From NCBI GenBank assembly GCA_007258455.2, contig VDFB02358134.1, forward strand, positions 211,966,026-212,030,025: a stretch of 64,000 bases of DNA, in the 5' to 3' direction. The notes beneath the pieces are model-generated. The model worked only from the letters and a program-made list of their open reading frames with translations. It was not told where the DNA came from and ran no database searches. The position numbers and the translations under genes are program-made. This document shows positions 42,661-54,098 of the stretch, in pieces; position 1 is the first letter of the stretch, and the number at the start of each line of letters is the position of its first letter. Source of the DNA: Sequoia sempervirens. Taxonomy: Eukaryota > Streptophyta > Pinopsida > Cupressales > Cupressaceae.

Positions 42661-43679
42661 TATTGGCATTCACTCTAAAGGGGCCCAAATACCTAACAGG
42701 CAATGTAAGGCGTAATTAACATATAAGAGTTTTGAATACATGCACATTGCTGTGTACAATATTTATTTGGCTTAGATTAAAGCAATTGAGCACTTGAGTA
42801 GAGTAGAAGTGTATATTTTCAATAACAATATGATTTAATTTTATTGTTGATTTACGGATATACTGTGAGAGGGAAATCAATAATTACGGTGATTAGGGTG
42901 ATGTGTTGATTTGTTTTGGTGGTTGTTGTTGGTTACAGTCTTAATATTATTTGGTCAATATAGTTTTATCTTTACTTTTTGTTCAGCTCTATTGGTTTAT
43001 TTGATTTGATTTATATAAACAATTATTAGTGTAATGTGACAAAAATATGTAAAGAGTGTTATTTTTGTAAATTGAATCATGTTATGTATCCTAGTATTAG
43101 ATAGTCATGAATATCATGTACACTAGTCCATGCAATGTGGTTTAGTCTTCTAGTAGGAGTTGTAGGCTTGTCTTCATAGTAGTCTAGCCCTTAAAGATGA
43201 ACTAATTGCTAAAGACATGCCACACATAGAATATGAGTGCATATCTAGTGGTTTGATGTAGAGAAGTAGTGCATAAATGCTAAATTTAGTTTTGCATGAT
43301 CTATAATCAAATAGACATTTTAAATGATTCTTGCTACCAATTAAATCATGGTTATGACATAGGGGCTCTGGCTTGATTGGCTAAAGCGTCTTGTTGCAGG
43401 CAAGAGGTGTTGAAGTTGTGAAAGCCAACCTCACAAACCCCGAAGATCACCTACATGCAAATAACCTGTCACAGAAAGAAGACATTTGAGACAAAAAAGA
43501 AATGGTGCTCTGAAAGTTGAAAATGTATTAATCAGAGAGAGGGATAAAATACAATGATCAATCCTTATAAAAGGAGATTGTGCAACCCTAAAGAAACCCT
43601 AATAGGTAGACATTTAATAATTAATATAATTATTAAATGTCACAATATGCTCAAGATCTGTAGTGTGAGACTCAACAAA

Positions 43680-44330
43680 CAAGAATGTGTTTGCAAGATA
43701 AGAATCCCATGATGTAGCAGATAATGAATGACCAAGATTGTCATGATGCTGAACTGAATCCATAGGGGCCAACGTGGCGATATTGATGTCATCAGGAACA
43801 ACAGATGATACATGTATAATCTCAGTCTGAAGAGTAGGAACTGTGAGACAAGCCTCTGATCCATCGGAACATGTAAGGGTGTCTAAATACTCAAGATCCT
43901 CTAAAGTATCATGATCAAATGGTGTATTATCTCTCCAAGCAATGGGTAAGAGACAATCTAAAGCAGGATCCTTTGGTAATGGAGAGAGATTGGGGTCTCC
44001 ATAGATCTCTCAAAGATGTGTCCAAAGTGGGTGGGGACAATCAATGTCCAATATAGCCCACACAGTGTCATCATCAACACTAGACAATATAAGTCCTACT
44101 ATGTGATCTCTAATGATATCCCAAGCTAGTTTTCCCTCTAAAGTGGCTAGTTTAGGTATGTGATCATACAAATAAGGAAAAATATTAAGCCACCTACAAT
44201 GTGTAAGTATGCCCTTTACCCATGACTCATAATTACCCTATTCCAGAATTACAACTGAAGGGTGAGTAGAAAAACCTATGATAACTCTTCAAATTAAAAA
44301 ATTTGATAAAAATGACCTTACAACATGTAG
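43680..44330 (-). pseudogene. broken copia-type gag, homologue of the gag at 8674
   Basis: Minus-strand reading from about 44245: LE*GNYESWVKGILTH, later ILDIDCPHPLWTHL*EIYGD, then TSWDSYLANTFLFVESHTTDL. Each block aligns in order with the gag at 8674-9627 (LEKGNYRKWSNSILTH; CPHALWTHITEVYGG; WDSYLTKNASLFVESH). At least two stops interrupt it. The same function is inferred. Confidence 0.75.
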
Positions 44331-45376
44331 ATCAAATGAAATAGAGCCTAATGACGTAAACAGGAGGTTCCCAAGTGCCAAAACATCCAAGTAATTAAGC
44401 AAATTGTGAAAACACAAAACACTGAATAAAATATACCTAGAGTAGAAATAGGGAAAATAAGTCTATTCATTGTGTAGAGCATTGAACCAGCTTTTCAATG
44501 CCTATTCGTTTGCGAAAAATAGAGCTCAGACGCAAAAGTTATGCCCCTCAGAGTGCAAGAACCCTGATCTGATTGTGACTGAGGGAAACAACATCAAAAC
44601 GGAAAAATCAGGTAACCATACCTACTCCATCAGATCGGTGTCGGAATCAGCTTTCCAACGGTATCTCATTTTCAAAAAACAGAGATTGTATGCCCATTTT
44701 ATAGCCGATTTACTGAAAGTAGCAAAAAAATGCACAATTCTACCTCCAAGAGCCCTAGGGGCTAAAACTTTTCGGTCGTTGCTCCTATCAGTGACCAGGG
44801 CGCTTGATATGCGATGGAGCCCGTGGTTCCAATGTGACTGGCCGCTGAATGTATGGGCGGCCGCTAGGGCTAAGTGTAGCCCCCGGTTCTTTATATGACC
44901 GGGGCTTTGCCTTCAAAGCCCGTGAGGGCTGGAACACAGGGCGGCAGCAGACAGAGGAGCGTTGCTTCCCAAGCGGCGGATGGGCGGAGTTTGGGTGGCC
45001 GTTGGGTGGCGAGTTGGTGGTGGCCACCTTCGACACTAAAAGCGCATGAAAAATTTAAAAAAACTTTGATTCTTTTTAATTTTTTTTAATTTTTACGAAT
45101 AAACCAGCCTCAGAATGTGTGCCCTAGGGCCGTATGCCCTTGGGGCAAATTTTTTTTGCCTTTTCGGTCAACTGTGGCCAAATTGGACAAATTTTATATG
45201 AAAATAGGGGTTTTTTAATGCTTTGGACTCAATGGCGAGGTCCGTTTTGTCCAAAAAATCCCAAAAAATTAGGCGACCCTTAGATCCATAAGAAAATTTG
45301 CTTTTCTGAAACCCTTGCATAGAAGAAAACTTTGTAAGATGAAATCTTCAAAAAATGAACAGGCAGTCACAGATCT
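44331..45376 (-). other. leader of the second gag-only copia element
   Basis: Untranslated by analogy. 44640-44700 is the reverse complement of a block at 8495-8560 in the sister element. 44760-45030 is a local GC-rich island within an AT-rich window. Long open frames here on the + strand are antisense to the element and share no domain. Confidence 0.55.
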
Positions 45377-45857
45377 GGAGCTCTAATACCATGTTGAAGT
45401 TGTGAAAGCCAACCTTGCAGACCGTAAAGATCACTTGCATGCAAATAACCTATCATAGAAAGAAGACATTCGAGACAAAAAAGAAAGGGTGCTCTGAAAG
45501 CTGAAAATGTATTAATCAAACAGAGGGATAAAAGATAATGATCAATCCTTATAAAAGGAGATTGTGCAACCCTAAAGAAACCTTAATAGGTAGACATTTA
45601 ATAATTAATATAATTATTAAATGTCACAATATGCAAACTAAAGTGAAATCTTAAGAGAGGAATAAAGGTAACTTAATTAATATAATTAAGTTAAAACCTT
45701 TACTCTAACAAAAGGTCACGGGGTCTAGTATCCCCCCATCCCTATGGTATCGAAGAGCATGTCATGCAAGTGTCACCAGTCTTGTGAGAAAATTTTACCA
45801 AACACACTATTGTTTATAAGGGGGGCTACCCAATTCTTGCAGTCTAAAAAATAAAAG

Positions 45858-46660
45858 AATTAAATTGTGGTTATAAAATTTACCTTTTTTTTAGATATAG
45901 CCTAATAATATAACAAGTACTTTTAAGAAGGTTTGAATTTAGAACTTTGGATTTTGAAATTTGAATTTAAGGAACTAGATCACATCATGTGACTACAATC
46001 CATGGACTAAGATATACCACATGTCGTAGTCCAAGATGTAGATAGACTACACCTTTTAGTTACAAATATTTTAGTTAATTATATCTATATTATAATTATT
46101 TATTATACTATAGATAAATCACTCAGACAATTGTAGAGATATTATTATTTACTTATTTCTCCATTAAATCATTGATATTGATTATAATTATAATTATTAA
46201 AGAACTTGATCCATTAATTAGGATCTAGATAATGTTTTTATTAACCAAATTTTTAATTGTATTATATTTTATTATTTTCTAGCAAACAATATTGAGGTTT
46301 TAATATGTGTGGAAATGAAAGAATGAATGGAGGACTAACTAGGTCTACATCTCAACTACAATTGTAATAATTCTTCATAAAGATTGTCTAACCATATATT
46401 TTACTAGACTTAACCAATCCTACATCTTCACTCAAACATTACTTTACAATATTAGTCATAGTTAAGTGTTACATATTCTAAAATAAAAAGGGTATTTATA
46501 AATTATTTTCACTTTTTAAGACTTTGGATAAAATTAACTTAATGATAATTTTTAATATCTAATTTAATTATAAGAGAAATAATTTTTTTTTAAATGATAT
46601 GAATTGAAGTAAAAATAAAATATGGACAAAAATAATTAATGTCACATGCATGAATTGGAA
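45858..46660. repeat. backbone segment of tandem duplication, copy A right end
   Basis: Matches 59400-60225, including tttggattttgaaatttgaa and caaacaatattgaggtttta. It is AT-rich and non-coding. It abuts the start of copy B at about 46668, the tandem junction. Confidence 0.85.
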
Positions 46661-46667
46661 GCATTAT

Positions 46668-48463
46668 ATGTACCCTGCACCCTGCACTACGAGAGGCAAT
46701 GATCGAAAGGTCTTAATCTAGGATGATAGAGGCTCTCTAGTGTGCCCTCTAAATACTAGGAGGGTATGTGAGGCATGTCCATGAACACTAGTCCATCACA
46801 AGCACAGGTCAGGAATGTCAGTCAAGTCACTTGGACCAACCCTACACTCCTAGCTTGGTATCACCCAAGTATTGGAGCTTCACTAAACTTGACGTAACTA
46901 GATTAGGGTATAAATTTCATTCTCCCCATTTATATAACCCATCGGTTCATGTGGTTGAAGTCATCCCTTGGGGTGATGAAATCTCCAAGAAAGCCTCTTA
47001 AAGGGAGGGATGTACTAGGTGTTTCTGATCTTCAACCTTGCATGTAGTGCAAGGAGAGAGCATTCATGCAAACTAGCACTCCTAGGTGACTCAACAAATG
47101 GACTTAGGTTGACTAGTGATTTATGATCCCTAGGCTCACTAAATGGTACAAGGGGAGAGCATTCATCAACAAGGGACCTCAAACAAGGAAAATAAAGTTG
47201 ACCCTTTAAGAAAATCAAATGTTCCTAGATTAGTGATAAACACAATATTTTTATAGATGTTTTGCAAGAAATTGTTAGCATTCTATTATGCCGATCTTGG
47301 ACAAAATGAAGTTATGGGAAAATGATAGCATGATCACAAGAAAAAAGACAAGTTAGTAGGTCAGTACCAAATGCATAAGAAACTAAAAAATCTGATTTGA
47401 AACTAGCAAAGGGAAGTCACCAATAGATCTGCTTGTGTAAAAACTAGTGGCACCCCTACAGTAGCGTATCTTCCTCTATAGGTGACAGAGTCGCCCTCAT
47501 GCAGATGAATCCACCTATGTAAGGAGTGTATTTTCCTATGTAGGTTTAGGTCTACCTCTTCAAATCCTCCTATGTAACAATGTGTCCGCCCTTGAAGAGC
47601 ATATCAAGTCTTGTAGGATTGCCCCTATACCAGGCATATCTTCCTATGTAGTAGATCTACCTCTACAAGAATAGATTTTCCTCTTTGGGGATGGAGCCAC
47701 CTGTTGGAAAAATAGATCTACTTGTATGGAGCACATCTACCTCTGTGCAAAAAATTGCAAGAAAAAACTAAACAAAAACTAAAAAATATTGTTCATAGAC
47801 CTATGATGTGGGTCCCACTAGGTGTGTTAGAATGTGTGCAATTAAAAATATATTTAAAGTGCTAGGAAATGCAAAGAAAACCCAACATAATACACAAATC
47901 AAGAAACACTCAAGATTAGGGCATAAGAATTCAAACCTACAAGAAATTTTGATAAAATCCTATTATGCCGACGAGCTCAATGTGTAGATTACCCTAGTGT
48001 GGTCAGATTCAATTATTAAAAAATGGTTAAGTGTTTAGTCTTTGATGAGAGGTTGAATAGGATCAAGTGCTGAGATTGGAAGTTTGAGATCAACGTTTGC
48101 GAAGAGTTGAGACATCTCAACTCATGAGTTGATGCCAAGTGGCATCATGTGAGGAAAGGGAGGAGAGTTGACCTCTCAAGACATAAGATGGTGACAAGTG
48201 TCACCATGTGAAGGCTTGAGAGGGAGATGGGTACTTTGCAAGTACCTAGGGGGATGAGTAAGATCTTCCCCATAAAGGCCTTTCTTGTCTCACCTTCCAA
48301 AATGGTGATGTTGAGGGGAATAAAAGGAATTTAAAATTACTTAGGTGTACTTTGGAGAGGGGACCCATGTGGGTCTACTTCTCCAAAAAGGGAAAACCTT
48401 TAAGACTAGGTGGACAAGGTAGAGGGCAATAAATAGAAAGGAGATTATCCCTTTCTCAAATTT
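46668..48463 (-). repeat. start of copy B: gypsy-type leader and truncated LTR
   Basis: Corresponds to 15340-16985. The leader array is at 47410-47740 and the LTR start TGTTAGAATG is at 47825. The LTR is cut at about 48463, where sequence jumps to the equivalent of 18597, so copy B lost the part matching 16985-18596. Confidence 0.8.
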
Positions 48464-50571
48464 CACGAAGTACAGTATACCAATACGAGGATTTGAGATG
48501 TTAGACACCGAAAACAATAAGCATCAATATAAAATATGCGTACAATAATAAAACATATATTTGTAAGCACTTGATTTAGTCATTATAGCATAGAGTACAC
48601 AATACTTTGACAATGTGAAATTGCATTTTAAGAATGCTCTACATCACTTTTTTCTTCTAATAAAAGACAACTCGCACAAACTTTTTGGGTTTCGGCTTTC
48701 TTTAGTACATACTGTGGTTGATGTTGTATTATAAGAGTGGGCACCAAAGCAGAAATCATTGTGTGAGGATAGAATCTGTGGAATGAGTACTATGTTATCC
48801 AGATTCTTCTCCTTGTTCAGCTGAACATCACTAACTATAGGGAAAATAATATATATTGGAGGCCCGCAACTAGCTATATGTTACCAGATTTTTCTCCTTG
48901 TTCTGCTAGGCACAGATACAACTTCCGTGTTTGTCGCAGGATTCAAATCTTTGTGAGCTTTTCTTTTGTACAGTAATTTTAGAATTGTCATAGGTCCACT
49001 TCTATTGTTAGATATTTAGCAATATTTTTTCCTTTGGGAGAGATGGTAAATCTCATTGAAAATCCATGGCCATGCATGGGAAGCAACTTCCATTCTAATC
49101 TCGACAAAGCTCTACAAATGGGTCTTCCAGGTAACAGTAGAAAAAACTATGGGATAGTTAAAAAGACTACCGAGCTTTAGACTATGATGTAAGCAACATC
49201 AAGGTTGTTGGTTATTTTAGACTAGTTTCCCTAAGTTTTTGACTTGGTCTATTTTTAAAATTTGTGTTATATTGATTTCATTCTTTTAAAACTATCATAG
49301 GTCAACCTAATCCCAACAACGCATCATGGCTGGCATCCAAATTCTACAAATGCGTCTTCCATGTTCCTCACCACCCCAGCAACTGACTTGGAGTTGTCCA
49401 ACGAACAAAAAAATAACGAAGAAAACAAATAAATATGTTCAGTTCTAGAATCATTTTAGTTGACTTGTTGAAAAAATAATAATATAATTGGAATCAAATC
49501 TTTGATTTGTAATAGATGGATGGAGATGGAAATGGAGAGGTGAGACATACACTACACTATTTTTTTCTTTCTGGTTTTCCACACAAACATAATGACTGTG
49601 AAAATCCATCTTCTTGTGTGACATCTCAGCCTCTGCTTATAGTTTGTTTTGTTTTGCCATGTATAGCTTAGGGCATTTTGGGCTTAGCATGTAGACATCA
49701 GTTATTGATTTGGCCATGAAATATAAATTTTATTTCAACCTTTGCTCTTATCCGAAGTAGACGGATCATCTGATGTTTTAGGTAAAGGGATTCTATTAGT
49801 GGAGGTCCATAATTTTCTCTTTCAAGTCGCCTTAGAACGACAAGATAATGATGTGTATTTGACTACAAAAGAAGAACAGAAGCGATGCCTAGTGGGGACT
49901 TCGCTAAAATATTATAAGATAACGTATGAAAGTAAACTTCTATAGAGGGATTTTAAACATTGGCATTCACTGTAAAGGGGCCCATATACCTAAGAGGCAA
50001 TGTAGGCTTAATTCACACCAAAGAGTTTTGAGAACATGCACATTGTTCCGTACAATATTTATTTGACTTAGATTAAAGTAATCGAGTGTTTGAATAGAAT
50101 AGAAGTGTATGTTTTTCAATATGAAAGTGACTTAATTTTGTTGTTGATTTCCAGATATATTGGGAGAGAGAAAACCATAATTAGGGTGATGTGTTGATTT
50201 GTTGTGGCAGTTGTTATCTGTTTACAATCTTAACATTATTTGGTCATTATAGTTGTATCTTTATTTGTCGTTGGGTTCTATTGCTTTAGCTGATTTGGTC
50301 TATCTAAAAGAGTAAAGGGTCTATATAAAAAAATGATTAGTGTAATGTGATAAAACTATGTAAAGAATGTTATTGTTGTAAATTGAATCATGTTATGCAT
50401 CCTAGTATTAGATAGGCATGTAATGTACACTAGTCAATGTAATGTGGCTTAGTCTTCTAGTAGGAGTTGCACGCTTTTCTTCATAGTAGTCTAGCCCCTA
50501 AAGATGACTAATTTCTAAAGGCATGCCACACATAGAATATAGGTGCATATCTAGTGGTTTGATGTAGAAAT
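48464..50571. repeat. backbone of copy B with empty sites
   Basis: It matches copy A segments 18597-18786, 29819-30133 and 41612-43262 as one continuous stretch. The insertion points of the MITE-like, 10.6-kb gypsy and copia elements are uninterrupted here. It contains the ORF relics at 49042-49180 and 49742-49945. Confidence 0.88.
49742..49945 (+). pseudogene. shared ORF relic, unrecognised (copy B, longer)
   Basis: About 67 codons: LLSEVDGSSDVLGKGILLV, EVHNFLFQVALERQDNDVY, LTTKEEQKRC, then LKYYKITYESKLL and a stop. The first codon used (TTG) is not a true start; the frame probably begins in an exon further upstream. See 42425-42660 for the frameshifted partner. No domain recognised. Confidence 0.45.
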
Positions 50572-51843
50572 TGTAGAGGAGGGGGATGGACTGCTCAGGA
50601 CCCCAGGTCACGGGATGGTCTAGAACAATTAGTTGCCCTGATCTACCTAATGTTATGCATTGTTTAAGGAAAGCTCGATGTTTTAAGAGGGTGGAAAAGA
50701 AGGGCGATTGATTTGCCACTATCCTTTTGTCAACCGGAGAGGTTTAGGGAATCAAGTGAGTGAATTCCTGAGTCAAGATTGTGACCTAAGTAGCTCTCTA
50801 CTAGAAGACTCCAGTGTACAAGATGGATGACAGCGCAGTGCACTGGCATCCCAATCGACCACTAGCATTTGTACAAATAGAAAGTACGAAGGACAATCAA
50901 GACTAATAGGGAATATGCTAACAACCTGATAAAAACTAATTAATGTGATAATAGAAAGTGTAAAAGAACTAAACTCCTGGAATAATCAAAAAGAGTATTT
51001 CTAACTTAATAGATGAAAGTTGATGAAAGTAAAAGTGGTAGAAAATAGAACTCATAGCTAGTCCAGCCTCCTGCAAGCTCCACACGATCAAGAGTACCTA
51101 CACACAATAGAATGGGGAAAAAGTGTTGGGGTTGTTTTGGGGCTTGCCATAGTCAAACCCCCATTTCAGTGTTCCCACCTCTATAGACAACTAGAATAGC
51201 AATAGGAGAAAGTATGAGAAAGAACGTATGGAAAGAAAGCAATGACTACCAAGCAATGGTAACAACACTATGCTATAAAATCAAATAACAATGCTAAATA
51301 AGATGGATATCACCTCCCAAACAATATTCCCTCAAGCACGTGAAGGGAGATGCGAGCTTGCAAGCTTATGAGTGCCACCATTGTTGCAACAACGTGAGTA
51401 GAAAATATGGTAGAGTAACGTCTTAGAGCTTCAACAATAGAGAATGTTGTGAAAATGAAGTGCGGAGTGCTACGATAGTGTGTAGAATTATGTAGAAGAT
51501 CAAATGAATGGAAAGATAGTCTTTTTAGGATGAATAGAATCCCAAAAGAGTCGTTCGAGATCAATCAAGGGTGTAGGGGCATTACACTTCATCGCTAATG
51601 GAGAAGTGTAATGCCTCTTTAGATTCCAAAGGTAGGAATCATGTTAGGATGGTAGCATGTCGTACAGACGTCCATGCATCACGCTAGCATCCCCAACAAA
51701 AATTGCCCCACTGACACTACAAATAGTTTCCAAGTGGGTGGAAAGCAGATGGATAAAGTGGAAAAGCATCATTAGATTTAATTTTTCTAAGGTAAGGGGT
51801 GTAAATGGGGAATTTGCAAGGGGTACAAATTCACTCCATTACA
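50572..51843 (-). repeat. 3' LTR of the copy B gypsy-type element
   Basis: Aligns end to end with 58071-59333. Outer end is next to GAAAT, inner end next to the purine tract at 51844-51858. Confidence 0.92.
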
Positions 51844-54098
51844 TTTTTCCCCCACTTTAGCGAGTATATGTGCTACCAGACATGCAAGCTAAAGTAGATG
51901 GAAAGAATTCAAAGAAAGTATACCTGAACTGTTGAGGAAGTAGATCACAATCAGACCCACCTGAAACCACATGAAGTGAATATATCTCCATAGGTCCTCA
52001 GACCCAAGGAGAGTTGAACAAACATGCATCACAGATCCACAGACCTATAGAAGGGTGAACAAAGAGATCCCGCAGGATGTAAGTGCTTCACAAGTTCTCA
52101 AACTTGCAAAGGAAGAGCCCTTGGAGGTGCTTGATCTTGAAAGAAGCCAACTATGAGAGGATCCACAAAGTCTGATGGGGCCTTGCAGGTACTCAGTCCT
52201 ACAAGGTTGGTTGAAAATCAGCTTCCCTGGTGCACCTGTAAAGTAACATGTTAATCCGTAGAAAAAACATGTTAAATATCAAAAATCCAAGCAGGAAAAC
52301 AAGCAAACAGTTATGCAGACAGTCAACAATTGAAGGAAGAGCTTTCAAAGGAGTCCCTCGAGAACCCTTCAAAAGAAAAGGGGTCCACTCAAGGGACACT
52401 TAGTTTGAAAGTGATAACAATTTTGAAAATAGATAGAGTTTTTCACCAATGATTCTAGCATCAAGGAATCCTTCTAAAAAATTCATTTCATCAAAGAATT
52501 CAATAGAAAAAATGTTCCCTCGCAAGGGTAAGTCTAGATTCTATCTTATGAATCTGTGATAAAAGAAAATTTCATCTAGGGATCCATGTTGAAGAATGCA
52601 TTTTTTGGAAAATAGAAGATTTTTAGTGAGGGATTCATTGGCCACCGAATGCACCTTCTAAAAAATGAAGCAATATGATAACCCCCCCCTTAGGATGGTG
52701 TGTGTCAAGCACAAAGGCACGTGACATCCTAAGGAGAGAAAAGCAAGAATGAAAGTGATGTTGCGGCCAATGGAACATGATGATATATAACCATGATAAT
52801 GTTATCACACATGCAAGGAACAACACATGAGCACGACAAAATCACAAAGCAAGCAAAGAAGAGAGAAATATAGGGTATGTGCAGGATCATCATGGAAAAA
52901 ACAGGCCCTTAAGTGGCAAAAAATTTAGAAAAATTAGAGTTAGGCAACTTGACGTAAAAATTTGAATAAGTTCTTTATATTATTTCCAAAATATGTAAGA
53001 ATAGAATCTATAGGAAATTGAATGTAGTTTCTAAACTACTAGGTTTAATTTTTTTTAAAAACCTATTTGGTGAAAATTTGAAAATTCAATGCAGTAGTAC
53101 TTAAATTTCAGGGAAAAAATAAGAAGTAGGTGTCTATTTAACCACCCTAACCACAATAAAATGATAATAATTTTTATACTAGATTTCAGATATAAGTAGA
53201 GGACTCATGTCCTAATGTGATGCATATTTTTTTGTAATTTGTTTCCATGTAAATAATTAATTATGAATTTTTTATTACAACTTTTAAAAAATATAAAAAC
53301 TCGTATCTCTAACCACCTTAACTTGGTCAAAACCTCATGAAATTCAATTTTTTTTAATCATATAGTATACGAAGCATAGAATGTGATGCATGTTTTGGAT
53401 TCAAAAAATCTAATACCGTTTGAAATTTATAGATTTTTTTCAATCAACCTATCAATTAGGACTTTGGTCGTAATTCAAATAGAAAATGAATAATAACTAT
53501 TTATTAAATTCAAAGTAAAGCATAATTTATATTGGTGGAAAGATGAGAATCTCCTTTAAAAACCCTTTTTGTTTCATCAATTTTGGGTAAAAAAATTCAT
53601 CAACCGCATGGGCCATCATATCACTTACATATTTCCACTTTTTGGCCCATCATGATCCTACACATACCCTATAAAAGAAAAGACAAACCAAGACATAGCA
53701 AGCAAGAGACAAGGGGATCTAGTATTTCAAGGTCAGTGCTACTCATAAATATAGATAGATAAGTATAATAATATATAAATGAACTATCATCAACCCCTTA
53801 CTATATGAAACCATGTGAAGAAAGGAAATTGAAACAAAATGAAAAATAAGAAAATGGGTCAACATGGAAGGGAGGCATAAATGCCCCCAACACTTTGCAT
53901 TGTCCCCAATTATCAAAATTCAAAGCACATCAAATAGAAGAATGAAGTGACAAATAGAAGATGTTTCAAAACACAAAGACACTCTTGTATCCAAGCACCT
54001 ACAAGGGTGAAAAGAGGCATCTAGGAACACATAAAACAAGCATGGGGGAACACAACACACACACACAATCTAATCCACAGATAAAGAAGAGGCACCCC
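51844..54098 (-). other. 3' interior, no gene found
   Basis: AT-rich from 52870 to 53700 with no ORF. A hairpin with 10-base arms ccttaggatg/catcctaagg spans 52690-52735, and a short (ac)n run lies at 54055-54066. No polymerase motifs are seen where they would be expected. Confidence 0.6.

Larger units (their letters stand above)
41612..43357. repeat. backbone segment of tandem duplication, copy A
   Basis: Homologous to 49015-50571 plus 59334-59410. It includes ORF relics that are shared by both copies (41640-41777, 42430-42660). 42660-43357 has no coding content and holds the empty site of the copy B gypsy insertion at 43263-43267 (gaagt). Confidence 0.85.
43408..45710 (-). mobile_element. 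second gag-only copia-type element, inserted inside the SINE
   Basis: The right (5') LTR 45392-45710 has TGTTGAAG...CTCTAACA ends; the left (3') LTR begins at 43408, is alignable to about 43650, and its inner part plus polypurine tract are deleted. The primer-binding site TGGTATTAGAGCTCC (minus strand of 45377-45391) abuts the LTR. Flanks agagg (43403-43407) and aaagg (45711-45715) form a decayed 5-bp duplication. The interior encodes only a broken gag related to that of 6762-10266. Its leader is GC-rich at 44760-45030. Confidence 0.85.
43358..45857 (+). mobile_element. tRNA-derived SINE, split by a copia insertion
   Basis: SINE parts are 43358-43407 and about 45716-45857, close to 190 bp in total. 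Head: ggggctc, then an A-box-like tggcttgattgg (43369-43380), an anticodon-stem-like tcttg/caaga with a seven-base loop, then after the insertion gtcacggggtctagtatccc, which resembles a T-arm with B box. The tail ends in an A-rich run (aaaaaataaaag). Flanking repeats are aattaaatcatggttatga (43339-43357) and aattaaattgtggttata (45858-45875). Copy B (59411-59428) has a single uninterrupted copy. It would be a Pol III-driven element mobilised by LINE enzymes. Confidence 0.8.

Noticed and set aside
43369..43407. Functional tRNA gene
   Set aside because: The A-box and anticodon-stem-like parts are separated from the T-arm by a 2.3-kb insertion, there is a poly-A-like tail and flanking target duplications. 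It is a SINE head.
44470..44898. 142-codon + strand frame in the GC-rich island
   Set aside because: It is antisense to the copia element, falls in its leader and shows no domain. GC-rich composition alone lengthens open frames.
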